Source of the DNA: Nocardioides pini
GTDB lineage: Bacteria; Actinomycetota; Actinomycetes; Propionibacteriales; Nocardioidaceae
Direction of reading: 5' to 3'
Length of the DNA stretch: 64,000 bases
Assembly (NCBI RefSeq): GCF_026712185.1
Contig: NZ_JAPPUX010000005.1
Location: 1-64,000, forward strand
A model generated the notes under the pieces. That model worked only from the letters and a program-made list of their open reading frames with translations, did not search any database and was not told the origin of the DNA. Numbering within the stretch: the first letter of the stretch is position 1; each line of letters starts with the position of its first letter. Below are positions 42,056 to 50,825 of the stretch, one piece after another. Made by a program: the position numbers and the translations under genes.

Positions 42056-43348
42056 CTATCTGCGTCGGTGGAACCTCACGTCGCCGCTCGGCAGGCGCTC
42101 GGCGACGTAGTCGGCGTCGTGGGCCCGGTGGTGATGGTGGGCGCAGAGCAGCACGGCGTTGTCGACGTCGGTCAGACCGCCCTGGAGCCACGGCAGCCAG
42201 TGGTGGGCCTCGGCCCAGGTGCCCGGAACGTCACACCCCACCCCACGGCAGGTCCTGTCGCGCAGCAAGAGAGCCCGCCGCTGGGCAGCGCTGAACAGTC
42301 GCTGGGCGCGCCCGAGGTCGAGGATCTCGGACCTGCCGCCGAGCACGGCGGGCAGGATCCGTGCGTTGCACGCGAGCCGGCGCGCCTCCCCAGCGGTGAT
42401 CCGCTCGCCGGCGCACGGGTCGCCGTGCGGGTCGGCCGGCACCGTGCCCGCCCCGAGGACGTCCGCCGCACCGAGCTCGGACACCAGCGTCTCGAGCGAG
42501 ATGGTCACCACCACGGTGGTCGCGTCGCCGCCGTGGACGGGCAGGCGCCGCGGGTCGAGGCACTCGAGCAGCTGGCAGAAGGCCTCACCGAGACGGCGGG
42601 GGTAGGGCAGCCGCGGAACCGGGTCGAGAAGCGTCCCGGCCGGCTCGCCGAGGGCGGTCGAGCCCGCGTCGCGCCGCGGGTTGGCGTAGGCCTCGAGGTA
42701 GGTGGCAAAGCGCGTGGCGACCGCGTCGGGCAGACGGCCCGAGACCCGCGTGGTGCCGTCGCCGAGGCGACGGAGCACCAGCCTGGTGCGGCGGCGACCC
42801 TCTGCCTCCAAGGCGGCCAGGCGCTTGCTCTCGACCTCGTCCACCACCTCGGGTGCCACGACTTCGAGGACGTGGCGCCCGACCTGCGCCAGCTGCTTCG
42901 GGGCCAGCCGCCGAGCGTGCTCGACCAGCAGGGCCTCGGCCTGCTCCAGCAGCTCGCCCGGCACGGAGTCGGGCAGGTCCTCGAGCGATCGGACGATCAC
43001 ACGCGCCTGGGCGGTGTTGACCCGGCCCTCGCGGAGGGCGGCCCCGACAACGCTCCACCGCCGGTCGAGCGCGGTCGCGAGCCGGAGGTCGGCGCGCGCG
43101 TCCTCGAACCGCGTGTGGGTGGCGTCGGCGTACCAGCCGGCCGCGTCGCGCGCCCCGACCTCGGTCGCGACGTCACCGGCCTCGACGAGCACGCGCATCC
43201 GCAGCTCGGCCACCCGCGACTCGACGCGCGCCAGCTCGCGCAGCGCATCCGCCTTCTCAGCGGCCGACATGAAGAGCGGGTTGGCATCCGCGACGTCCTT
43301 CAGCACGACGTCCATCGCCGTGGCCGCAGCCAGGATCGGATGGGACAT
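42056..43348 (-). CDS. DUF222 / HNH endonuclease (13E12 repeat family)
   Basis: A 430-residue protein. The N-terminal DUF222 helical domain extends to about 320 (ELARVESRVAELRMRVLVEA, DTATEV-like GDVATEVGARDAAGWY, LREGRVNTAQARVIVRSLED). An HNH nuclease domain follows: ARILPAVLGGRSEILDLGRA, LLRDRTCRGVGCDVPGTW, AEAHHWLPWLQGGLTDVDNA, LLCAHHHHRAHD. This is the 13E12-type family, multi-copy and often SOS-linked in mycobacteria. The ATG at 43346-43348 follows GAGGAGG. It borders a lower-GC patch. Whether it nicks DNA in vivo, or acts as a selfish element, is unresolved. Confidence 0.9.
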   Translation of the reverse strand: MSHPILAAATAMDVVLKDVADANPLFMSAAEKADALRELARVESRVAELRMRVLVEAGDVATEVGARDAAGWYADATHTRFEDARADLRLATALDRRWSVVGAALREGRVNTAQARVIVRSLEDLPDSVPGELLEQAEALLVEHARRLAPKQLAQVGRHVLEVVAPEVVDEVESKRLAALEAEGRRRTRLVLRRLGDGTTRVSGRLPDAVATRFATYLEAYANPRRDAGSTALGEPAGTLLDPVPRLPYPRRLGEAFCQLLECLDPRRLPVHGGDATTVVVTISLETLVSELGAADVLGAGTVPADPHGDPCAGERITAGEARRLACNARILPAVLGGRSEILDLGRAQRLFSAAQRRALLLRDRTCRGVGCDVPGTWAEAHHWLPWLQGGLTDVDNAVLLCAHHHHRAHDADYVAERLPSGDVRFHRRR

Positions 43349-43549
43349 CTGCGGCCTCCTCTCGACGACGTCGTTGCGCACGCGCAACTCATTGACGGTC
43401 GTCGCTCCTGGAGGCCGGCCCAGCCGGACACTTACGTCCCTCGCAACTCGCCCACCCAGCCACCGTCCGGGTCGCCGACCCTAGAACGATGGACTGTCTG
43501 AGGCGTGCGATCAGGTTACCCGCTTCGGTGGTCTATTCGCAAGGGTGTT

Positions 43550-43563
43550 CGAACGTTCGTTTC
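43550..43563. promoter_or_regulatory. Near-match to an actinobacterial SOS (LexA) box
   Basis: CGAAC-GTTC-GTTTC at 43550-43563 resembles CGAAC-N4-GTTCG, with the last two positions deviating, and also contains the palindrome CGAACGTTCG. It lies 57 bp upstream of the 61-residue orphan gene and about 200 bp upstream of the divergent DUF222 HNH gene. SOS control of 13E12-type genes is known in M. tuberculosis, which makes the match worth noting, though it is imperfect. Confidence 0.3.
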
Positions 43564-43580
43564 GGCGGTGTGCCGCTCTT

Positions 43581-43607
43581 CCCGAGGCACTTCGAGGTCG
43601 CCTCGGG
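43581..43607 (+). repeat. 8-bp hairpin in the leader of the 61-residue orphan gene
   Basis: CCCGAGGC (43581-43588) and GCCTCGGG (43600-43607) form a perfect stem with an 11-nt loop, ending 12 nt before the ATG at 43620. It would sit over the ribosome-binding region and could restrain translation or end an upstream transcript. Confidence 0.55.
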
Positions 43608-43619
43608 TAGAAAATCACC

Positions 43620-43805
43620 ATGAAGAAGATTGCGATTGAGTTCGGCGGAAACGTTGTTGATGCGCGGGCGCTGGCCAGGGCGGTGGCCTACGTCTTCGAG
43701 GCAAGTCGCGTCGAGGGCGGCTCGACCTACATCGAGGGGTTCTCGATGAACCCGTCGGATAAGTGGCACTCCGGTGACCCCAGGATCACAATCGTCCAGA
43801 AGTAG
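43620..43805 (+). CDS. 61-residue orphan protein
   Basis: The predicted protein starts MKKIAIEFGGNVVDARALAR and is mixed alpha/beta with no signal peptide or membrane segment. The start is weakly supported (no strong Shine-Dalgarno; A-rich GTAGAAAATCACC precedes it). Codon choice includes many A/T-ending codons, unlike neighbours, suggesting recent acquisition. No family recognised; possibly a small partner of the adjacent secreted protein or of the HNH gene, but nothing in the sequence shows this. Confidence 0.5.
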   Translation: MKKIAIEFGGNVVDARALARAVAYVFEASRVEGGSTYIEGFSMNPSDKWHSGDPRITIVQK

Positions 43806-43984
43806 CGGGGACTCGACCCACCGCAGCCCGCAACGCGGTTATTAGATGCCGAGCCAGGAGGGCTAACAGGAACCGGTCAAGTTTGCCTCGATTGCGCTGA
43901 ACCGCTCGCGGCCCCGGTGAGTACCTGATACTTGTGAGGGTGCGGCGTCATAGCCCAGCCGCCCAGGACTTTAAGGACTCCGAG

Positions 43985-44644
43985 ATGCGACGAGTTAGGT
44001 CCCTACTCGCCATAGCGGTTGCCACCGCCCTCGGAGGGCTCGGGACGGGCCTCACGGTCAGCTCAGCGAGTGCCGCAAACTCATCTGACTGCTTGTCGCT
44101 GGCAGAGTGGTCTCAGATAGCACCCGTGTATGGCGGTCCTGGCACCACCTACGATCAGATCGTTAGCTTCGCTGGCGCCCCGGTTGAGCAGGCGGGGGTC
44201 ACCTACAACAGCGACGGCACGCAGGAGTTCGACGCGAATTTCGCGCAGTGTGACCCGAACGGAGTTCGGTCGCCCGATTCGTCCGTCTTCTTCGTGTTCG
44301 ACACCGACTACGGCTACAACAGTGCGACCGGCGCCACGCAGATCGGTCCGTTCAAGGCACGGTACAAGGGATCGTGGGAGCCAGTGGACGTGGTCATCAC
44401 GCCAACGATGGCCGCCAAAGACCCTTCGTATTGCAGCGTCGAGGAATTTCAATCGCTGAAAAAGAGGATGACGCTCGCCAGAGTGGCCAAAATTCTCGAC
44501 GGGCGCGGCAGACGTACTGACCGCTACTCGAGATTCGAGTCTCGGCGATACGGGAAGGTCTCCACCTCAAGTGGAACAGTGCAGTACTGCGAGGTGACCT
44601 TCCGTGACGGGCGACTGCTCCGGAAGGACCGGACGGCCTACTAG
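43985..44644 (+). CDS. Secreted protein with two BLIP-like repeats
   Basis: A 219-residue exported protein: signal peptide MRRVRSLLAIAVATALGGLG... with likely cleavage near Ala34 (SASAA-NSSD). The mature part has two units. The first is CLSLAEWSQIAPVYGGPGTT with YDQIVSFAGAP and a closing Cys in ANFAQC; the second is YCSVEEFQSLKKRMTLARVA with KILDGRG and VQYCEVTFRDGRLLRKD. Each has the F-x-x-(I/L)-x-x-x-(M)T-x-x-x-(I/V)-x-x-(L)-x-G layout and paired cysteines of beta-lactamase-inhibitory-protein/SmpA-like folds. Codon usage is less GC-biased than neighbours. A protease- or lactamase-binding role is speculative. Confidence 0.6.
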   Translation: MRRVRSLLAIAVATALGGLGTGLTVSSASAANSSDCLSLAEWSQIAPVYGGPGTTYDQIVSFAGAPVEQAGVTYNSDGTQEFDANFAQCDPNGVRSPDSSVFFVFDTDYGYNSATGATQIGPFKARYKGSWEPVDVVITPTMAAKDPSYCSVEEFQSLKKRMTLARVAKILDGRGRRTDRYSRFESRRYGKVSTSSGTVQYCEVTFRDGRLLRKDRTAY

Positions 44645-44829
44645 CGGCGCAACGTCGCGCCTCCAACGCTACGCAGCGCGATGTCGCTCCCCGGACGGTA
44701 GCGGCGGTTCGCAGCGCCTTTCACGACACGCCCACCCGGGCGGAGAGGGCCACATTCCCCTGGAGGGATCAACCTCGCAGGGTGACCGAAGGTTCCGAGC
44801 ACGCCAAGCGCCAGGGGCCCACTCAGCAA

Positions 44830-45849
44830 TCAACCCCGCGAAACGGCGGGCCCGGTCGAGCCCCGCAGCACCAGTTCGGGGGCGAAGAGGTACTCGCGCG
44901 ACGCGACGGGGTCGCCAGAGATGGCGTCCGCGAGCGCCGCGACGGCCGTGGCACCCATCTGGGCGACCGGCTGGCGGACCGTGGTGAGCGGCGGGTCCAG
45001 GAAGGCCACGAGCGGGGAGTCGTCGAAGCCGACGACCGAGACGTCGTGGGGGACGTCGAGGCCGGCGGCCCGCGCGGCCCGGATGGCGCCGATCGCCATC
45101 ATGTCGGACCCACAGACGACGGCCGTGGCGCCCTGCTCGAGCAGCTGCTCCGTGGCGGCTGCGCCCCCCTCGACGGAGAAGATGGTCTCGGCGATCCACG
45201 AGCGAGCCTCCTTCGCGGGCAGGCCCAGGAGGGACTCCAGCGCGGCGACGAAGCCCTCGTGCTTGCGGGCCGAGGGCATGAACCGCGACGGGCCGATCGC
45301 CAGGCCGATGCGCCGGTGACCGAGGTGGGCGAGGTGGGCCACGGCGATGTCCATCGCGACCCGGTCGTCGGCCGACACGAACGGCGCCGGGATGCCGGCG
45401 ACGTAGCCGTTGACGAAGACCACGGGAAGTCCGCGGTCGAGCAGCATGTGGTAGCGCTCGTGGTCGGCCCGGGTGTCGGCGTGCTTGCCGGAGACGAAGA
45501 TGATCCCCGCGACGCCGTGGTCGAGGAGCGACTCGACGTACTCGTCCTCCGACAGGCTGCCGGGCGACTGGGTGCACAGCACCGGGGTGAACCTGCGGCG
45601 CGCCAGCGCGTCCTCGATGACCTGCGCGAACGCCGGGAAGATCGGGTTCTCCAGCTCCGGCACCACGAGGCCCACGAGGCCCGCACTGCGCTGCCGCAGG
45701 TGCGTCGGCCGCTCGTAGCCCAGGACGTCGAGCGCGGTGATGACCGACTGCCGGGTGCCCTCGCTGACGCCCGGCTTGCTGTTGAGGACGCGACTCACGG
45801 TCGCCTCGCTGACACCTGCCTCGAGGGCGATCTGGGACAGCGTGGCCAT
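44830..45849 (-). CDS. LacI-family repressor of the adjacent sugar ABC importer
   Basis: A 339-residue LacI protein. The helix-turn-helix is TLSQIALEAGVSEATVSRVL with hinge helix NSKPGVSEGTRQSVITALDV, LGY. The periplasmic-binding-protein-like domain includes LVGLVVPELENPIFPAFAQV, RIGLAIGPSRFMPSARKHEGF and VVGFDDSPLVAFLDPPLTTV. The ATG at 45847-45849 is preferred over an upstream start because the family begins MATLSQIA. It is divergent from the solute-binding protein gene with 126 bp between, and controls it in all likelihood. The inducer would be the transported sugar. Confidence 0.92.
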   Translation of the reverse strand: MATLSQIALEAGVSEATVSRVLNSKPGVSEGTRQSVITALDVLGYERPTHLRQRSAGLVGLVVPELENPIFPAFAQVIEDALARRRFTPVLCTQSPGSLSEDEYVESLLDHGVAGIIFVSGKHADTRADHERYHMLLDRGLPVVFVNGYVAGIPAPFVSADDRVAMDIAVAHLAHLGHRRIGLAIGPSRFMPSARKHEGFVAALESLLGLPAKEARSWIAETIFSVEGGAAATEQLLEQGATAVVCGSDMMAIGAIRAARAAGLDVPHDVSVVGFDDSPLVAFLDPPLTTVRQPVAQMGATAVAALADAISGDPVASREYLFAPELVLRGSTGPAVSRG

Positions 45850-45866
45850 GCCGGAATGTAAGCAGC

Positions 45867-45893
45867 CTTTCAATTACGTTGCAAGGTCTTTCA
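45867..45893. promoter_or_regulatory. LacI-type operator region between repressor and importer
   Basis: Two CTTTCA elements (45867-45872 and 45888-45893), exactly 21 bp apart, flank the palindrome TTGCAA (45879-45884). The region is the least GC-rich in the divergent gap and lies 18 bp upstream of the lacI-type start. TTGCAA-centred operators are common for LacI proteins. The assignment is positional inference. Confidence 0.5.
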
Positions 45894-45975
45894 GATCCTG
45901 CATGTTCTTGCTAGCCTCCGGTGACCGTCATCACAAGCGCCCTCCCCCGGGCGCGCTTTTCATGGGAGTACATCG

Positions 45976-47286
45976 ATGCGCCGATTCAAGGCCGGCTCCG
46001 CCGGGATCGCCGTCGCCGCCCTCGCCCTCACGCTCGCAGCGTGCGGTAGCGACGGCGGGGACTCGGACAGCAGCACGGACAGCGAGAGCGACAGCACCAG
46101 CTCGGGCGACCTCAGCGCCGAGCTCACCTGGTGGGACACCTCCGACCCGACCAACGAGGGGCCGGCGTTCAAGCAGCTCATCGAGAAGTTCAACGAGGAG
46201 TACCCGGACGTCAAGATCAACTACCAGTCGGTCGACTTCGGTAGTGCCCAGAACGACTTCAAGACCGCGGCCAAGGCCGGGAAGGGTGCCCCGGACATCC
46301 TGCGCGCCGAGGTCGCCTGGGTGCCCGAGTTCGCTTCGCTCGGCTACCTGTACGCGCTGGACGACACCGAGCTGCTCGACAACAACTTCCTCGAGACCCC
46401 GCTCTCGAGCAACGTCTACGAGGGCAAGACCTACGGCGTCCCGCAGGTCACCGACACCCTCGGCCTGATGTACAACAAGGCCCTCTTCGAGAAGGCCGGT
46501 CTCGACCCGGAGAACCCGCCGACCACGTGGGACGAGGTCAAGACCGCTGCCGAGGCGCTGAAGTCGAAGGCGAAGGTGGACGGCATCTACGTCAACGCCG
46601 CCGGCTACTTCATGCTGCCCTTCATCTACGGCGAGGGTGGCGACATCGTCGACGCCGACGCCGAGCAGATCCTGATCAACTCTCCTGAGGCGGTCACGGG
46701 CATCCAGACCGCGGTCGACCTGGTCAAGAGCGGCGCCGCTCCCAAGCCCGACGCCGCGGACTCCTACGGCACGATGATGACCCTCTTCAAGGAGGGCAAG
46801 GTCGGCATGATCGTCAACGGCCCGTGGGAGGTCGCCAACATCGAGTCCGACCCGAAGTTCGGCGGGTTCGAGAACCTCGGCATCTCGGCGGTCCCCGCCG
46901 GCTCCGCCGAGGCCGGCGCTCCGGTCGGTGGCCACAACTACGTGGTCTACTCCGGCATGGACGACGCCAAGGCCGAGGCCGCGATCGCCTTCGTGAAGTT
47001 CATGAGCTCCGCCGAGTCCGAGGCCTTCATCGCCGACGAGCTCGGCCTGCTCCCGGGCAACGCCGACGCCTACGACCTCATCGGTGACAACGCCAAGGTC
47101 ACCGCGTGGAAGGGCGCGCTCGACGCCGCCAAGCCGCGTCCGTGGATCCCCGAGGGTGGCCAGTTCTTCGCACCGCTCGACACCATGGCGACCGAGGTGA
47201 TGGTCGAGGGCGTCGACCCGCAGAAGGCGCTCGACGAGGCGGCTGCCACCCTCAAGTCGGACGTCGTCCCGGACTACTCCGAGTGA
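45976..47286 (+). CDS. Sugar ABC transporter solute-binding lipoprotein
   Basis: A 436-residue family 1 extracellular binding protein. The signal peptide ends in the lipobox LAAC (Cys23), followed by a Ser/Asp-rich linker. Conserved segments include LTWWDTSDPTNEGPAFKQLI, APDILRAEVAWVPEFASLGY, YGVPQVTDTLGLMYNKALFE, KVGMIVNGPWEVANIES and WIPEGGQFFAPLDTM, close to maltose/alpha-glucoside-type binding proteins. GGGAG precedes the ATG. It is first in an operon with two permeases; a strong hairpin follows it. Exact sugar unknown. Confidence 0.92.
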   Translation: MRRFKAGSAGIAVAALALTLAACGSDGGDSDSSTDSESDSTSSGDLSAELTWWDTSDPTNEGPAFKQLIEKFNEEYPDVKINYQSVDFGSAQNDFKTAAKAGKGAPDILRAEVAWVPEFASLGYLYALDDTELLDNNFLETPLSSNVYEGKTYGVPQVTDTLGLMYNKALFEKAGLDPENPPTTWDEVKTAAEALKSKAKVDGIYVNAAGYFMLPFIYGEGGDIVDADAEQILINSPEAVTGIQTAVDLVKSGAAPKPDAADSYGTMMTLFKEGKVGMIVNGPWEVANIESDPKFGGFENLGISAVPAGSAEAGAPVGGHNYVVYSGMDDAKAEAAIAFVKFMSSAESEAFIADELGLLPGNADAYDLIGDNAKVTAWKGALDAAKPRPWIPEGGQFFAPLDTMATEVMVEGVDPQKALDEAAATLKSDVVPDYSE

Positions 47287-47319
47287 CGACCGACTAGCAC
47301 CACCCACACGCACCACCCA

Positions 47320-47359
47320 CGCGCCGGGGGCCGGACCACCGGTCAAGGCCCCCGGCGCG
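47320..47359 (+). terminator. Stem-loop between binding-protein and permease genes
   Basis: A perfect 13-bp inverted repeat, CGCGCCGGGGGCC (47320-47332) and GGCCCCCGGCGCG (47347-47359), with a 14-nt loop and a short T-rich stretch after it. In sugar ABC operons such structures usually cause partial termination or 3' mRNA protection, so that the binding protein is made in excess of the permeases. Confidence 0.75.
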
Positions 47360-47415
47360 TTCATCTTCTGCCACATTGCTGTGAGGCGCCACGCGCCGTA
47401 CGACGAGGAGCGTCC

Positions 47416-48429
47416 ATGACCGCCACCGCGCCCGCGCTGGCCGACGAGAAGCGACCGACGCCCGACAAGCCCCGCGGCCGACTGCGACGGACCTACGACC
47501 GCAGCTGGTTCGCCTGGGCGATGGTCATCCCCACCGTGGTGGTGCTGGGCGTGCTCGTCCTGTTCCCGCTCGTCCAGGGCGTCTACCAGTCGTTCACGAA
47601 CCTCAACGAGGCCAACCAGTCCTCGGAGATCTGCACCAAGACGCTGGGCGGCGGCGAGGAGTGCCGGCCCAACCCGAAGCAGCAGAAGTTCGTCGGGCTC
47701 GAGAACTACAAGCGGATCCTCACCGGGGAGACCGGGAAGTTCTGGCTGCAGTTCACCAACACCATCGTGTGGACGGTCTCGTGCGTGTTCTTCCACTACA
47801 CGATCGGTCTCGGCCTGGCGGTGATGCTCAACCGGAAGTTCAAGGGACGAGGGCTCTACCGCGTGCTGCTCATCGTCCCGTGGGCCGTCCCTGCCTTCGT
47901 CTCCGCCTTTGCGTGGCGGTTCCTCTTCAACCAGAACTTCGGCCTGATCAACGCGGTGATCCGCAGCGTCGGCCTCGACCCGGTCGAGTGGTTCGCCCAC
48001 CGGTGGACGGCCCTGTTCACCGCGATCGTGACCAACATCTGGCTCGGCGTCCCCTTCATGATGGTCGCGATCCTCGGTGGCCTGCAGTCCATCGACGGCG
48101 ACGTCTACGAGGCCGCCGAGATGGACGGGGCGAGCGCGTGGCAGCGGTTCCGTCACATCACGATGCCGGGCCTGCGCCCGGTGTCCGCGACCGTCATCCT
48201 TCTGGGCACGATCTGGACGTTCAACATGTTCCCGATCATCTTCTTCGTCACCGGTGGCGAGCCGGCCGGCAAGTCCGAGATCCTCGTGACCGGCGCCTTC
48301 CGGGCCGCCTTCGAGGGGTTGCGGAACTACTCGCTCGCCGCTAGCTACGGAGTGATCATCCTGTCGCTGCTGATCGTGTTCGCCTCTGTCTACCGCCGAG
48401 TGATGAAGACCCAGGGAGAGGTGTTCTGA
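47416..48429 (+). CDS. Sugar ABC transporter permease, MalF type
   Basis: A 337-residue inner-membrane protein with six TM helices and a periplasmic insert containing two cysteines (EICTKTLGGGEECRPNPKQQ). The EAA loop is YEAAEMDGASAWQRFRHITM with PGLRPVS, which docks onto the ATPase. ATG at 47416 preceded by GAGGAG. It overlaps the next permease gene by one base (TGATG). No ATPase gene follows in the window, so a shared MsiK-type ATPase elsewhere probably energises it. Confidence 0.92.
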   Translation: MTATAPALADEKRPTPDKPRGRLRRTYDRSWFAWAMVIPTVVVLGVLVLFPLVQGVYQSFTNLNEANQSSEICTKTLGGGEECRPNPKQQKFVGLENYKRILTGETGKFWLQFTNTIVWTVSCVFFHYTIGLGLAVMLNRKFKGRGLYRVLLIVPWAVPAFVSAFAWRFLFNQNFGLINAVIRSVGLDPVEWFAHRWTALFTAIVTNIWLGVPFMMVAILGGLQSIDGDVYEAAEMDGASAWQRFRHITMPGLRPVSATVILLGTIWTFNMFPIIFFVTGGEPAGKSEILVTGAFRAAFEGLRNYSLAASYGVIILSLLIVFASVYRRVMKTQGEVF

Positions 48430-49349
48430 TGGGTGAGATCCTGCCGGTCGCGGCCATCGATGCGGCCCATGTCGAGGGCGCGCTGCCACGGGACGAGCGA
48501 CGCGGGCCGGTCACGCGGCGTCGCGAGCGCAGCATCCTGGCCTCCGTCGCACTCCACGGCACCCTGATCGTCGCGGTGTTCATCGCGCTCTTCCCGGTGA
48601 TCTGGGTCCTGCTGAGCTCGTTGAAGCCGCGCACCGAGATCGTGCGCTCCAACATCGAGCTGTTCAACAGCCCGACGCTGGACAACTACCGAGCGGTGCT
48701 CACCGAGACCAACTTCCCGACCTGGTTCCTGAACTCGGTGATCGTGGCCGGTTTCACCATGGTCATCGGCATCACGATGTCGGCCAGCGCCGGCTACGCG
48801 CTCGCGCGCTTCAACTTCGCGGGCAAGCGCGGGCTGATGTGGGTCTTCCTCATCACGCAGATGTTCCCGGTGGCGATCCTCATCGTGCCGATCTACACGA
48901 TCATGGCGAACCTCGGTCTCATCGACACCAAGCTCAGCCTGATTATCGCCTACTGCTCGACCGCCGTGCCGTTCTGCGCGTGGATGATGAAGGGCTACTT
49001 CGAGACCATCCCGAAGGAGCTCGACGAGGCGGCCGCGCTGGACGGGCTCGGACCCTTCGCCACCTTCTACCGGGTGATCCTCCCCCTGGCGAAGCCCGGC
49101 ATCGCCGTCACGGCGTTCTACACCTTCCTCACGGCGTGGGGCGAGGTCGCCTACGCGATCGCCTTCATCCAGACCGACAACAAGCTGACGCTCGGCGCCG
49201 GTCTCCAGCAGTTCGTGCCGCAGTTCAACCAGCGCTGGGAGCTGCTGACACCGGCCGCGATCCTGATCCTCATCCCCGCGGCGCTCGTCTTCTTCTTCGC
49301 CCAGCGCCACCTGGTCGCGGGGCTCACCGCCGGCGGCACCAAGGGCTGA
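48429..49349 (+). CDS. Sugar ABC transporter permease, MalG type
   Basis: A 306-residue permease with six TM helices after a charged N-terminal extension (ALPRDERRGPVTRRRERS). The EAA loop is LDEAAALDGLGPFATFYRVI, LPLAKPG. The C-terminus QRHLVAGLTAGGTKG is the typical MalG ending. It is last in the operon, with stop 14 bp from the convergent pntB stop. Neither a glycosidase nor an ATPase is linked, so the sugar must be processed by genes elsewhere. Confidence 0.93.
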   Translation: MGEILPVAAIDAAHVEGALPRDERRGPVTRRRERSILASVALHGTLIVAVFIALFPVIWVLLSSLKPRTEIVRSNIELFNSPTLDNYRAVLTETNFPTWFLNSVIVAGFTMVIGITMSASAGYALARFNFAGKRGLMWVFLITQMFPVAILIVPIYTIMANLGLIDTKLSLIIAYCSTAVPFCAWMMKGYFETIPKELDEAAALDGLGPFATFYRVILPLAKPGIAVTAFYTFLTAWGEVAYAIAFIQTDNKLTLGAGLQQFVPQFNQRWELLTPAAILILIPAALVFFFAQRHLVAGLTAGGTKG

Positions 49350-49363
49350 GCGCCCGGGGCCGG

Positions 49364-50821
49364 CTAGCGGCGGGCGAGCTCGTCGGCCGAGAGGGCGGCG
49401 ACGATCTCGTTGACCTTGTCCTTGGCGTCACCGAAGAGCATCTGGGTGTTGTCCTTGAAGAAGAGCGGGTTCTGAACGCCGGCGTAGCCGGTGGCCATCG
49501 ACCGCTTGAAGACGATGACCTCGCGCGCGTTCCAGACCTCGAGCACGGGCATCCCGGCGATCGGCGAGCCCGGTTCCTCGAGGGCGGCCGGGTTGACCGT
49601 GTCGTTGGCGCCGATGACGAGGACGACGTCGGTGTCGGGGAAGTCGTCGTTGATCTCGTCCATCTCGAGCACGATGTCGTACGGCACCTTGGCCTCGGCG
49701 AGCAGCACGTTCATGTGGCCCGGCAGGCGCCCCGCGACGGGGTGGATGCCGAAGCGGACGTCCACGCCCCTCTCACGCAGCTTCTTCGTCATCTCCGCGA
49801 CGGGGTACTGCGCCTGGGCGACGGCCATGCCGTAGCCGGGGGTGATCACCACGGAGGAGGCGTGGGCGAGCAGGTCGGCCACGTCGTCGGCCTGGATCTC
49901 GCGGTGCTCGCCGTAGTCGCGCGCCTCGCCGGAGACGGCGCCGTCGGAGCCGAAGCCGCCGGCGATGACGCTCACGAACGAGCGGTTCATCGCCCGGCAC
50001 ATGATGTAGCTGAGGATCGCACCCGACGAGCCGACGAGGGCGCCGGTGACGATCAGCAGGTCGTTGCCCAGCATGAAGCCCGCTGCGGCGGCCGCCCACC
50101 CGGAGTAGCTGTTGAGCATCGAGACGACGACAGGCATGTCGCCGCCGCCGATGGCGGCGACGAGGTGGAAGCCGAGGACGAGGGCGAGCACGGTCATGAC
50201 GGCGAGCGGGGCCATGCCGACCCAGCCGTCGCTGAGCATGAACCACACCATCAGCACCGCCGACACCACCAGGATGGCCAGGTTGAGCAGGTGGCGTCCT
50301 GGCAGCACCAGCGGCGCTGACTTCATCCGGGCGCTGAGCTTGAGGTTGGCCACCACCGACCCGGTGAAGGTCACCGCACCGATGAAGACGCCGAGGAAGA
50401 CCTCCGCGTTGTGGACCGCGTCGGACCCCAGCCCCACCTCGCTGTGTGCGGCGGCGACCTCGATGAAGGTGTTGTAGCCGACCAGCACGGCCGCGAGGCC
50501 GACGAAGCTGTGCATCATCGCGATCAGCTCGGGCATCCCGGTCATCTCGACTCCGCGGGCCAACCGGATGCCGATGGACGCGCCGACCGTTCCGGCGACC
50601 AGGATGATGACGAGCCCCACCACGACCGGCGTCTTGTCGACGACCAGGTCGTCGGTGAGGTAGTCGAGGACGAGCAGCAGGGTGGCGACGAGGGCGAGGC
50701 CCATGCCGGCCATGCCGAACGCGTTGCCACGGCGGGCCGTCTCGTGCTTGGACAGCCCGGCGAGCGCGAGGATGAACAGGAGCGCCGAGAGGATGTAGGC
50801 GCCGGCGACGAACGAGACCAC
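49364..50821 (-). CDS. pntB: NAD(P) transhydrogenase subunit beta (PntB)
   Basis: A 485-residue subunit with nine or so TM helices in its N-terminal two-thirds ([40 protein letters not shown]) and a C-terminal NADP(H)-binding domain. That domain has [53 protein letters not shown] and [11 protein letters not shown]. It couples hydride transfer from NADH to NADP+ to proton entry. The GTG at 50819-50821 is chosen from the family N-terminus. It follows pntA by 4 bp. Confidence 0.93.
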   Translation of the reverse strand: MVSFVAGAYILSALLFILALAGLSKHETARRGNAFGMAGMGLALVATLLLVLDYLTDDLVVDKTPVVVGLVIILVAGTVGASIGIRLARGVEMTGMPELIAMMHSFVGLAAVLVGYNTFIEVAAAHSEVGLGSDAVHNAEVFLGVFIGAVTFTGSVVANLKLSARMKSAPLVLPGRHLLNLAILVVSAVLMVWFMLSDGWVGMAPLAVMTVLALVLGFHLVAAIGGGDMPVVVSMLNSYSGWAAAAAGFMLGNDLLIVTGALVGSSGAILSYIMCRAMNRSFVSVIAGGFGSDGAVSGEARDYGEHREIQADDVADLLAHASSVVITPGYGMAVAQAQYPVAEMTKKLRERGVDVRFGIHPVAGRLPGHMNVLLAEAKVPYDIVLEMDEINDDFPDTDVVLVIGANDTVNPAALEEPGSPIAGMPVLEVWNAREVIVFKRSMATGYAGVQNPLFFKDNTQMLFGDAKDKVNEIVAALSADELARR

Positions 50822-50825
50822 TGGC

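Noticed and set aside
43533-43769. 78-residue minus-strand ORF opposite the 61-residue orphan gene
   Set aside because: No ribosome-binding site or family match; the plus-strand ORF has a plausible leader and a more protein-like sequence, though neither is certain.
45931-48489. An 852-residue minus-strand open frame opposite the sugar-importer genes
   Set aside because: No domain or start signal; lies wholly antisense to strongly supported ABC-transporter genes.
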